The notes under the pieces were generated by a model. It did no database searches, had not been told where the DNA came from, and was given only the letters and a program-made list of their open reading frames with translations. Below, one piece after another: positions 43,476 to 51,317 of a stretch of DNA of 64,000 bases. Position numbers and translations under genes: made by a program. The stretch comes from [Leptolyngbya] sp. JSC-1 (GTDB taxonomy: Bacteria > Cyanobacteriota > Cyanobacteriia > Elainellales > Elainellaceae), in assembly GCA_000733415.1 (NCBI GenBank), contig KL662191.1, positions 3,893,218-3,957,217 of the forward strand. Reading direction: 5' to 3'. Position 1 is the first letter of the stretch, and each line of letters opens with the position of its first letter.

Positions 43476-44309
43476 GTGAAAACCAATACCCTTACCCAGT
43501 TTGCTTCTGAGTTGCAGCATTGGCTCCATCAAACTGAGGCGGCCTTGCCCGTCTCGCTGCAAAAGCAACTCCAGCGGCTGATTCATCGGACCACGACTGC
43601 AAAGGGCTGGCTGTGGGCAGGGCTGGGTTTCCTGCTGCTGTGGGTTTGGATCTGGCAGTGGGTGTTGTCGATTGCCGTGGGGCTGAGCGTGATGGTGGGG
43701 GTGTATCTGGCGCAGCAAGGCCGGTTCAAGCTGTCTTGGCGGGGCTGGCAAAAGCTATGGCATCGCTCGAATCGGGCAACGACGTTGGCAGCGATGGCTG
43801 GTCTACTGGCGCTGGGCAGCACCTATTTAGCCACAGCGGTTTGGATCGAGTCGGATCAGCACTGGCTGGCTACGAGCATTGTGCTGGAGGGATTTGGCAT
43901 CCTGGCGATCTTTGGCCTCCTGGTTTGGCAAATGCTGAACCGCCAATTTCAACAGCAGGATCAGGGAAACGAGCAGTTTCAAAAACTTCTGGCCAATTTA
44001 TCTCATGCCGATCCGCTGAAACGATTGATTGCCGTGCGCCAGTTGACCCAGGCAGTCCTGAATCCGGTTGCTTCTCAGGCTGGGGTATTGATGGCCCCAG
44101 AGCATTTGGCTGAGTGTTTTCGCTTGATGCTGGACCGGGAGACTGAGCCTTTGGTGTGCAGTGCCTTGATGGAAAGCCTGCAACGCCTCAATCCAACCCG
44201 TCAGTTAGCAGCGTCGCGACTGAGTCCGATGTCTGCTCGTCCGGTTGGCAAAGCGCCTCATCTGCGGTTTAGCGAGGACTATGGAGAAGCCGATTACGGT
44301 GAAGAATAG
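43476..44309 (+). CDS. Conserved cyanobacterial membrane protein
   Basis: 277 residues from a GTG. Helical N-terminus (~1-40), two hydrophobic hairpins (~43-78 with LWAGLGFLLLWVWIWQWVLS, and ~100-155), then a helical C-terminal part (~165-230: LANLSHADPLKRLIAVRQLTQ) resembling armadillo/HEAT-like helices. I infer an inner or thylakoid membrane protein with a cytosolic helical domain. No function known to me. thyX follows 94 bp later. Confidence 0.6.
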   Translation: MKTNTLTQFASELQHWLHQTEAALPVSLQKQLQRLIHRTTTAKGWLWAGLGFLLLWVWIWQWVLSIAVGLSVMVGVYLAQQGRFKLSWRGWQKLWHRSNRATTLAAMAGLLALGSTYLATAVWIESDQHWLATSIVLEGFGILAIFGLLVWQMLNRQFQQQDQGNEQFQKLLANLSHADPLKRLIAVRQLTQAVLNPVASQAGVLMAPEHLAECFRLMLDRETEPLVCSALMESLQRLNPTRQLAASRLSPMSARPVGKAPHLRFSEDYGEADYGEE

Positions 44310-44403
44310 TTGAGGTTTGTATCGAGGTTTGCGATCTCAGGGTTTGGCTTTAAAGCTATAAGTGAGTCCTTTCAGCTATTAACCCCATTGCAAAACTCGT
44401 CTT

Positions 44404-46281
44404 ATGGATCGTTTCTTTACTGTTCAAACCCTCTCGCAAACTCCAAACCCGCAGCAGATTATCTACGCGGCAATGCACCAAGACTATGCCGAGAATTTTG
44501 TCTGGGACGAGCGCGAGCATTTTCCCAACGAGGCGGATGCGGGAGCCATTGTCGTTAAACATCTGCTGGCCGGCAACCGGGGCCATTACGGACCGCTAGA
44601 ACATCCGCAAATTGTTCTTAACTGCGGCTTTTTCCCCCACTCGACAATGCAGCAGATTCGGACTCACAGGGTCGGCGTCTCCTTTGATGTTCAGTGTCTG
44701 GCTGGAGATACGGAAGTCACCTTTCTTCACGCATCAGGTCGTCTTAGAAAAATCAAAATCTCTAAACTGTACGATTTATGGGCCAATGGCGAAGCAGCCA
44801 TCCGCAAGCGGAAGATTCGCGGGCGTCACGGTGAGCCTCCTGGCCTCTATCGCAGAGATTGCAAAACTCGGCTCAGAAACATGAAGCTGCGAGTCCTGAA
44901 TGAAGAGACCGGCATCTTTGAAATTGGCCATATCCAAGAAGTTTTTGATCAAGGAATCCAGCCAGTCTATCGGCTCACCTTAGAGGATGGCAAAACGCTA
45001 GATTGCACAGAAAATCATCGCCTGTTCACGAGCAAGGGTTGGCAAACCATGAAAGACGCAACAGGTCTGATGGTTGACGCAAACCGAGAGGTAATTGGCT
45101 ACACGCAAACTTGCTATTTAATGGCCAATGGCGTGATTGTAAGCGAAGGGCTATATCGCAATAAAGAATGGCTACAACAGCGCTTGCAAGCTGGTTTAAC
45201 TGCAAGGCAAATTGCCGCTGAAGCAGGCTGCTCGATTGAGGCCGTGAAAAAGTGGGTATATGCCTATGGACTACGACTGAATAAGGCTAAGTTGGGTACT
45301 CTCAACCCATGGAATCGAGGGCTGAAGAGCGCTTACCGCCTGAATCTGACTCCAGAAAAGCGCCGGGAGCGACGCGAGCGCAGCAGACAGATTACCCGTC
45401 GAGGCCCAGACAGCAACTTTTGGAAAGGCGGCGTCACTGAAGAGCGGGTTGCAATTGGTGCATGGACTCGTACTATTGCTCCTCAGATTCACGAGAAATT
45501 TGACTACACCTGTCAGCGTTGCGGGATTCGAGGTGGAACACTCCATGCCCATCATCTTCTGCCTGTCTATGCCTGTCCTGAAAAAGCTTTCGATCCGGCT
45601 AATTTGGTCACGCTTTGTAAAACTTGCCATGAGTTCATTCACCAGCAAAACCAGGAATTGAGCTTTGCCCAGACATTTGTCCCCATTCAAGCCCTGCCTC
45701 AAAAACCTAAACCTAGAGGCAACAAGCTGAAAGCGCATCCAGTGAAAGTGGTGCAAATCAAGTATTTAGGTTTGCAGCGAACGTATGATCTGGAGGTTGC
45801 TGGAGAGTGGCACAATTTTGTGGCTAATGGTGTCGTGGTTCACAACTCGTTTCGTTACACCGGCAGCCGCATCATCGATGTGGTCGAAGGCAAACGCGAC
45901 ATCGAAGAAGTCTTTTATCTGCGTCCAGTTGGCTCCTATAGCGACCGTCAAGGCAAACGCTACGACTATACCGAAGACTTGCGGCAGCAAGATTTGGACT
46001 GGTGCCTCAAAGCCTGCTATCGCTACGCCGAACGGATTCAGCAAGGCTTTTCAGAAGAACATGCCCGTGGCATCATTCCCTTCGATGTGCGGCAGCATTG
46101 GGTGATGTCGGCAAACGTGCGCTCTCTGATGCATTTGCTTGACTTACGGTGGAAGCTAGATGCCCAGCTCGAAGCCCAACAATTATGTGAGCTGATCTGG
46201 AAATCGTTCAAAGAATGGGTACCCGCCATTGCCGAGTGGTACGAAGCCAACCGCGCCAAAAAAGCCAGACTTGCGCCCTAA
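44404..46281 (+). CDS. thyX: FAD-dependent thymidylate synthase ThyX, containing an intein
   Basis: The 625-residue precursor gives a 241-residue ThyX after splicing. N-extein 1-97 and C-extein 482-625 join to restore the ThyX motif RTHRVGVSFDVQ-SFRYTGSR. ThyX makes dTMP from dUMP using methylene-tetrahydrofolate, FAD and NADPH. The intein (98-481) sits inside the active-site motif, between Q97 and S482, so unspliced protein should be inactive. The exteins look intact (C-terminal RSLMHLLDLRWKLDAQ). ThyX inteins are known in other cyanobacteria. Confidence 0.97.
   Translation: MDRFFTVQTLSQTPNPQQIIYAAMHQDYAENFVWDEREHFPNEADAGAIVVKHLLAGNRGHYGPLEHPQIVLNCGFFPHSTMQQIRTHRVGVSFDVQCLAGDTEVTFLHASGRLRKIKISKLYDLWANGEAAIRKRKIRGRHGEPPGLYRRDCKTRLRNMKLRVLNEETGIFEIGHIQEVFDQGIQPVYRLTLEDGKTLDCTENHRLFTSKGWQTMKDATGLMVDANREVIGYTQTCYLMANGVIVSEGLYRNKEWLQQRLQAGLTARQIAAEAGCSIEAVKKWVYAYGLRLNKAKLGTLNPWNRGLKSAYRLNLTPEKRRERRERSRQITRRGPDSNFWKGGVTEERVAIGAWTRTIAPQIHEKFDYTCQRCGIRGGTLHAHHLLPVYACPEKAFDPANLVTLCKTCHEFIHQQNQELSFAQTFVPIQALPQKPKPRGNKLKAHPVKVVQIKYLGLQRTYDLEVAGEWHNFVANGVVVHNSFRYTGSRIIDVVEGKRDIEEVFYLRPVGSYSDRQGKRYDYTEDLRQQDLDWCLKACYRYAERIQQGFSEEHARGIIPFDVRQHWVMSANVRSLMHLLDLRWKLDAQLEAQQLCELIWKSFKEWVPAIAEWYEANRAKKARLAP
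44695..45846 (+). mobile_element. Intein with HNH homing endonuclease in thyX
   Basis: 384 codons. Splice elements: Cys98 at the start (CLAGDTEV), T202-x-x-H205 (block B), and a C-terminal block F/G of YDLEVAGEWHNFVANGVVVHN-type ending HN before S482. Two parts lie between: a helix-turn-helix-like DNA-binding stretch (~255-290, TARQIAAEAGCSIEAVKKW) and an HNH nuclease with C370-x2-C373, H381-x-HH383-384 and a second CxxC-H. All expected catalytic residues are present, so both splicing and homing could work. Confidence 0.95.
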
Positions 46282-46292
46282 TTCGCCAGACG

Positions 46293-46868
46293 CTAGAGGA
46301 TGCCCTGTAAATCCAAAACAAATCCAGGCAGCACCGCTTCTCCAGAAAGTTGGGTGGGAGCGGTGAGCACCTGTTTCGGCTGACCCGGTTGATAAATTTC
46401 TACCTGTTGCCCCTGAGGATTGAGCAACCAGCCCAAGCGAGCACCATTAGCTATATATTCCTGCATTTTGGCCTGTAGCGAACTGAGGCTATCGCTTTCG
46501 GAGCGTAATTCGACCACAAAATCAGGACAGAGGGGTGGAAAGGTGCGGCGTTCTTCGGGAGTCAGGGCATTCCAACGGGATAGGGCGATCCAAGCAGCAT
46601 CGGGGGAGCGAAACGCACCGTTCGGCAACTGAAACATCGTGGAAGAGTCAAACGCCTCGCCGGTACCATCTTGGTCCGACCAGTTGCCCAACCGCTGAGT
46701 TAGCTTACGATTGCGGCTACCGCTCTCTCCTCCGGTCGGCGACATCACGACTAATTCTCCGGCTGCGGTTCGTTCCAGTTTGGTATCTGGGTTGGCTTGG
46801 CAGAGGGCATAAAACTGGTCAGGTGTGAGGGACAGCAGCGGCTGTAAATTCAGAGTGATGGCTGTCAT
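46293..46868 (-). CDS. Uma2-family (DUF820) putative endonuclease
   Basis: 191 residues. A PD-(D/E)xK fold is suggested by PDAAWI (Asp ~113-114), DFVVELRSESDSL (E~137) and a later K/Q helix (QAKMQEYI). Uma2 proteins are very numerous in cyanobacteria and are thought to be nucleases, with no proven role. Convergent with thyX, separated by only 11 bp. There is no toxin-antitoxin partner visible. Confidence 0.9.
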   Translation of the reverse strand: MTAITLNLQPLLSLTPDQFYALCQANPDTKLERTAAGELVVMSPTGGESGSRNRKLTQRLGNWSDQDGTGEAFDSSTMFQLPNGAFRSPDAAWIALSRWNALTPEERRTFPPLCPDFVVELRSESDSLSSLQAKMQEYIANGARLGWLLNPQGQQVEIYQPGQPKQVLTAPTQLSGEAVLPGFVLDLQGIL

Positions 46869-46964
46869 AATGGCGTTGCTCGCTTCACTCAGGTTACATA
46901 CACTATAAATCTTTGCCCTTACATCTCAGAAAATACATTCAAAAACCGCCAGCGGAAAGCCACG

Positions 46965-48155
46965 ATGCGTCTCAGCTTTTGCATGATCGTCAAAAACGAA
47001 GCAGAAAACCTGGCTCGCTGCCTCACTAGCGTCCAGCCCATTGCCGATGAACTGATCGTGCTAGACACCGGCTCCACCGATGACACCGTCACGATTGCCG
47101 AATCGTTGGGTGCAAGCGTGCACCATTTTACCTGGACTAATGATTTCTCTGCGGCTCGCAACTATGCTTTGCAGTTTGTCAGCGGCGATTGGGTGCTGGT
47201 GCTCGATGCAGATGAGGTATTGGTGCCAGCAGCAATTCCGGTACTTCGACAAGCGATGCAGCAGGAAAACGCGCTTGTAATCAATCTGATCCGGCAGGAG
47301 GTGGGTGCCACCCAGTCGCCCTATTCGCTCGTGTCCCGGTTGTTTCGCCGTCATCCTCAAGTGTATTTCTCTCGCCCCTATCACGCGATGGTCGATGATA
47401 GCGTGGCGGCCCTGCGCCAAACCGAACCTGATTGGCAGGTGATTGACTGTGCCCAAGTCGCGATTTTGCACTATGGCTATGAGCCAGGCGCAATTGCTAG
47501 CCGCAATAAGATCGAAAAAGCCCGATCGACGATGGAAGGGTTTCTGGCAGACCATCCCAACGATCCCTATGTGTGCAGCAAGCTAGGAGCGCTTTACGTC
47601 CAAATGGGAGACTGGCAGCAAGGCATGGTGCTGTTGCAGCGCGGTTTATCCCAACCTACGGATGCACCCGTCTGCTACGAGTTGCACTATCACCTTGGCA
47701 TTGCCTACAGTCAGTTAAAAAATTATCAGCAGGCGGAATTGCACTATCGCCGCGCCATCGCCCAGCCAATTCTGGACTCCTTGAAGCTGGGAGCCTACAA
47801 CAACTTAGGCAACTTGCTGCAAGCTAGAGGTGATTTCATTCATGCTGAGCAGCTCTACCGCACCTGTTTAACCATCGACCCCAACTTTGCCATCGGCCAC
47901 TACAACTTGGGCATGACCCTAAAGGCAATGGGCCAAATGGAGGCAGCGGTTGCCCACTATCAAACAGCAATTCAGCTCAATCCCAACTATGCCGAGGCGT
48001 ATCAAAATCTCGGCGTCGTGCTGCTCAAACTCGGCAACGTCCCCCAAAGTTTAGCAGCCTTCCGGCAGGCGATTCGCTGCCACGAGCAGCAAAACAACTT
48101 CAGCGAAGCCAAGCGCCTACGGCAAGGACTAACAGAGATGGGATTTCAAGTCTAA
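46965..48155 (+). CDS. Glycosyltransferase family 2 with C-terminal TPRs
   Basis: 396 residues. GT2 domain at 1-190: CMIVKNEAENLARCL, DTGSTDDT, the DADE metal motif near 80 (VLDADEVLV) and RLFRRHP. Then five or so tetratricopeptide repeats (~205-385; e.g. AIGHYNLGMTLKAMGQMEAA). This fusion is common in cyanobacteria and usually found in polysaccharide or glycan synthesis, with TPRs binding partners. Donor and acceptor are not known. No sugar-synthesis operon nearby. Confidence 0.9.
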   Translation: MRLSFCMIVKNEAENLARCLTSVQPIADELIVLDTGSTDDTVTIAESLGASVHHFTWTNDFSAARNYALQFVSGDWVLVLDADEVLVPAAIPVLRQAMQQENALVINLIRQEVGATQSPYSLVSRLFRRHPQVYFSRPYHAMVDDSVAALRQTEPDWQVIDCAQVAILHYGYEPGAIASRNKIEKARSTMEGFLADHPNDPYVCSKLGALYVQMGDWQQGMVLLQRGLSQPTDAPVCYELHYHLGIAYSQLKNYQQAELHYRRAIAQPILDSLKLGAYNNLGNLLQARGDFIHAEQLYRTCLTIDPNFAIGHYNLGMTLKAMGQMEAAVAHYQTAIQLNPNYAEAYQNLGVVLLKLGNVPQSLAAFRQAIRCHEQQNNFSEAKRLRQGLTEMGFQV

Positions 48156-48302
48156 GTCAAACGCCCTAATTCAATTAAACTTCTGCTCATTAGCTTGTTA
48201 GACCAACTAGGTTTTGAGTTCAAGTTTTGGGCAACCCCATCTGCGTTGTTATTTTTTGGTCTAGGTAATGCTTCATTGTTAGAAAAGGGAAACTCGACTG
48301 TA

Positions 48303-48521
48303 CTAGGCATGAGTAGATGCCTCTCGGTCATCCTGAATCATTTGCATCAGAATGTCTGCGGCTTCTGTTGCATCGTAGGGCGACCAAACCGGATACTCTG
48401 ACGCAGAAAAGATAACTTGTAGCTCGGCCTCCGGGATTTGTGCAGCTAGGAGTTTGAAGAGTGATAATTTGTCTGACTGGCTCAGATTGTTGACCAGAGG
48501 AATTAACTCAGCAAGAGACAT
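48303..48521 (-). CDS. Short conserved protein, antitoxin-like
   Basis: 72 residues from the ATG at 48521 (94 from an upstream start at 48587). MSLAELIPLVNNLSQSDKLSLFKLLA is a helical hairpin, followed by PVWSPYDATEAADILMQMIQ. Similar short proteins in cyanobacteria have the look of antitoxins of type II pairs, but no toxin ORF lies on either side, so this would be a lone antitoxin. Function not established. Confidence 0.55.
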   Translation of the reverse strand: MSLAELIPLVNNLSQSDKLSLFKLLAAQIPEAELQVIFSASEYPVWSPYDATEAADILMQMIQDDREASTHA

Positions 48522-48641
48522 AGCTTGAGCGCCCAGACATGCGAGAATACCTTGATCATAGGCGATTCGTGAGGTACGGTCTGACAACCCCTTTGCACAC
48601 CAACCGTATCGGGTTGGTCGGGCTGATCAATCGACTTGATT

Positions 48642-48669
48642 TCAAACCTTAAAACTCAAAACTCAAAAC
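48642..48669 (-). repeat. Heptamer repeat after the HAD gene
   Basis: TCAAACC, TTAAAAC, TCAAAAC, TCAAAAC, ending 9 bp from the HAD stop. On the gene strand the unit is GTTTTGA. Confidence 0.85.
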
Positions 48670-48678
48670 TTAGTTCCC

Positions 48679-49407
48679 CTACCCCTCCACACTCTCCACT
48701 AGCGGTTTCTCTCCCGCAAACACCTGTCGCACCCGCTCAAACTCCAAATCCGACAAGTAATCTACAGCCCAGTTCGCCTGCCGCTGCATCATGTGAAATG
48801 GGTAGGAATTGGCTACACCCACCACCTGCATTCCGGCGGCTTTAGCGGCTTGAATTCCCGCTGGCGTATCTTCGATTGCCAAACACTCGGATGGTTTGAG
48901 ATTCAGTCCCAGATAACGCTGATTTAACCGCTCGACTGCGAGCAAGTAGCCGGTTGGATCGGGTTTGCTGACTCGGATGTCATCGCCGGCCACAATTATC
49001 GAGAAATACGGGGCCAACTCTAGCCGGGTTAACACCAGCTCGATTTCGGTCCGCACAGCTCCACTCACAACCGCCATCGGCAACTGGGCAGCTCGGATTT
49101 GAAAAATCAGATCGGTCAGTCCGGCATAGCTGGGTAGCGTTTCCAGGTTGGCCAACTGTTCGGCATAGGCCCGCGACTTTCGGGCAATCAGGTTATTCAG
49201 ATACTCATCAGTGACAACTCGCCCCCGCCGCGCTAGCAGTTCCGTCAGACAAACTCGATCGCTGCGGCCCAAACAGACTTCCCGAAACTCTTCTGATTTG
49301 GGACGCAAGTTTTCTTCGATTAAAATCTGCTCTAGCAACCTCTGGTGCAGCGGCTCGTCGTTGATAATCACGCCATTGAAATCAAACAGAACCGCTTTCA
49401 AAGCCAT
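48679..49407 (-). CDS. HAD-IA phosphatase/phosphoglucomutase-like, DxN motif
   Basis: 242 residues with a helical cap (CbbY/beta-phosphoglucomutase class): motif I FDFNGVI (D9 kept, second Asp replaced by N11), motif II VVSGA, motif III KPDP with Lys, motif IV EDTPAGIQAAKAAG. The change of the second Asp, the general acid/base, to Asn should slow a mutase or phosphatase. I have seen DFNG in some related cyanobacterial HADs, so it may be a subfamily trait. Substrate unknown. Confidence 0.88.
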   Translation of the reverse strand: MALKAVLFDFNGVIINDEPLHQRLLEQILIEENLRPKSEEFREVCLGRSDRVCLTELLARRGRVVTDEYLNNLIARKSRAYAEQLANLETLPSYAGLTDLIFQIRAAQLPMAVVSGAVRTEIELVLTRLELAPYFSIIVAGDDIRVSKPDPTGYLLAVERLNQRYLGLNLKPSECLAIEDTPAGIQAAKAAGMQVVGVANSYPFHMMQRQANWAVDYLSDLEFERVRQVFAGEKPLVESVEG

Positions 49408-49602
49408 AGGTTATCTAGTCTTCGCGTACCGCAACTGCTAATCCTGAACCTGCGAGGATTATATCGTTTTATATCACGCCTTTCCGTTGGTCTGTTTCCC
49501 CTCGCTGTACTCAATGCGCGATGGAGCTGAATTCGGATTATGGTTGAAGGTATTCTAAATTACCGATAAATCAGGTTACAGACAGAAGGTATAGAAGGCA
49601 GT

Positions 49603-50517
49603 ATGACGGTAGCGGACCATTCTCGCAAAGAAGTAATTGGGATTGATTTGGGCGGTAGTGCCATCAAACTGGGACGGTTCGATGCAGAGGGGAATTGCTT
49701 GCAGTCGCTTAGCGTGGCAACGCCCCAACCCGCCCATCCAGAAGCGGTGCTGACAGCAATGGTAGCCGCGATTGCACAAATTGACCCAGACGGTAAAACC
49801 GTGGCCATCGGCGTCGGGACTCCAGGTCCGGCAGATGCAGCAGGTCGAATTGCGCGAGTGGCAATTAACTTAACCAATTGGCATGATGTTCCACTGGCCG
49901 ATTGGTTGGAAGCAAAAACCGGCAAACCAACCGTGCTTGCCAACGATGCCAATTGTGCCGGCATGGGGGAATATTGGCTGGGGGCAGGTCGCCACTTTCA
50001 GCACCTGATTTTGCTGACCTTGGGCACGGGCGTCGGCGGTGCCGTAATCCTAAACGGCAAACTGTTTACCGGACATGACGGCGCAGCAGGCGAACTGGGC
50101 CTGATTACCCTCAACCCAGATGGCCCCGAATGCAACAGCGGCAATAACGGCTCGCTGGAGCAGTACGCCTCCGTTCGGGCAATTCGGCGACGCACCGGAC
50201 TAGAACCCGATCAACTAGGCGCAAGAGCCAGAGCAGGCGATCCAGAAGCCCTAGCGTTTTGGCAAGCTTACGGACGTGATTTGGGTGCCGGTTTAGCCAG
50301 TTTGGTCTATATCCTGACCCCAGAAGCCATCATTATCGGTGGCGGAGTCAGTGCCAGCGCCGAGTTTTTCTTTCCGACGGTGTGGCAAGAATTAGAGCGG
50401 CGGGTACTGCCCAGCTCTCGCTCCAAACTTCAGTTGCTAAAAGCCGAACTCGGCAATCAAGCTGGCATTGTGGGAGCCGCAAAGTTGGCATGGCAGAAGC
50501 GATCTGGGAATCTTTAA
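49603..50517 (+). CDS. ROK-family sugar kinase (glucokinase-like)
   Basis: 304 residues. The phosphate loop GIDLGGSAIKLGRF at ~13-26, DANCAGMGEYW near 107, the GTGVGGAVI loop, and HDGAAGELGL are all typical of ROK kinases. The Cys-rich zinc motif of many ROK proteins is replaced by ECNSGNNGSLEQYAS. It phosphorylates glucose (or a related sugar) with ATP. An acidic-rich, DNA-binding-free protein, so it is not a ROK repressor. Monocistronic, with GGTAG before the ATG. Confidence 0.9.
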   Translation: MTVADHSRKEVIGIDLGGSAIKLGRFDAEGNCLQSLSVATPQPAHPEAVLTAMVAAIAQIDPDGKTVAIGVGTPGPADAAGRIARVAINLTNWHDVPLADWLEAKTGKPTVLANDANCAGMGEYWLGAGRHFQHLILLTLGTGVGGAVILNGKLFTGHDGAAGELGLITLNPDGPECNSGNNGSLEQYASVRAIRRRTGLEPDQLGARARAGDPEALAFWQAYGRDLGAGLASLVYILTPEAIIIGGGVSASAEFFFPTVWQELERRVLPSSRSKLQLLKAELGNQAGIVGAAKLAWQKRSGNL

Positions 50518-50701
50518 GCATCAGTTGTAAAACTGTCACAGTTCCCCTGTTCCAAGGTTTCTCGTAAGCGCTAGGATGCAATGGTAAGGGGTGATACATT
50601 CTACCAATTGACAGCCTTTGGCAAACGTTTTGTTTTTAATCAGCCTTCTATTCAGCATTTCATTAGCTTCAGCATATACCCCTGCCTGAAGGAGGAGCAC
50701 T

Positions 50702-51103
50702 ATGAAACGATCCATCGATTGGGTGCTCATACCCACTGCGCTTGCTGCCACATTAGCCATCACCACGGTTGCTGCTGCCGACACAGTGCAAACTCCCCTC
50801 GCTTCAGCCGTGACCGTATCGGGCAGTTCTGGGCAAAATCAAAGTCAGTGTGGCTTTAACACTGGCTCACCCACACAAGTTATTGTGGTGAACCAACCCA
50901 CTCCCCTACGCTTCAAAGTCCAAAGCCAAGGCCAACCCACGCTCTGGATCACCGGTCCGGTCGAACGCTGCGTCATGGCAGATGGCTCAGCCGGCGGCAA
51001 TATTGAGGTACCGGGCGTATGGCAACCGGGAACCTATTCGGTCTACGTCGGCAACCAAATTCAGGGCGGACAACCCTACACACTGTCGATCATTCCAGAA
51101 TAA
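50702..51103 (+). CDS. Small exported beta-rich protein
   Basis: 133 residues. A signal peptide (~1-25, cleavage likely after TTVAAA) is followed by a beta-sandwich-like region with two Cys (QCGFNTGSP, VERCVMAD) that may form a disulfide, and repeated Gly/Pro turns. Family unknown to me; similar small secreted proteins exist in cyanobacteria. GGAGGAG before the ATG gives a strong ribosome site. Confidence 0.7.
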   Translation: MKRSIDWVLIPTALAATLAITTVAAADTVQTPLASAVTVSGSSGQNQSQCGFNTGSPTQVIVVNQPTPLRFKVQSQGQPTLWITGPVERCVMADGSAGGNIEVPGVWQPGTYSVYVGNQIQGGQPYTLSIIPE

Positions 51104-51317
51104 TTTCAGCTCTGACTGCTGACTCCGGTTCGGCTGAGCGTTCGACTGATTTTTCTGGCCCCATAGGGGCAGTGCTCACGCCGAAGTCTCACCGTCGCTC
51201 GCGGAGTGCGTTCCACGAACGAAGCCTGACTCCTGCCAGATCAGTTACAACAATTCTGGACTGGACGCTGCTAAGATCCAGCTAATCAATCAAAGAGTTA
51301 CTGGTTTGTCCTGATCC

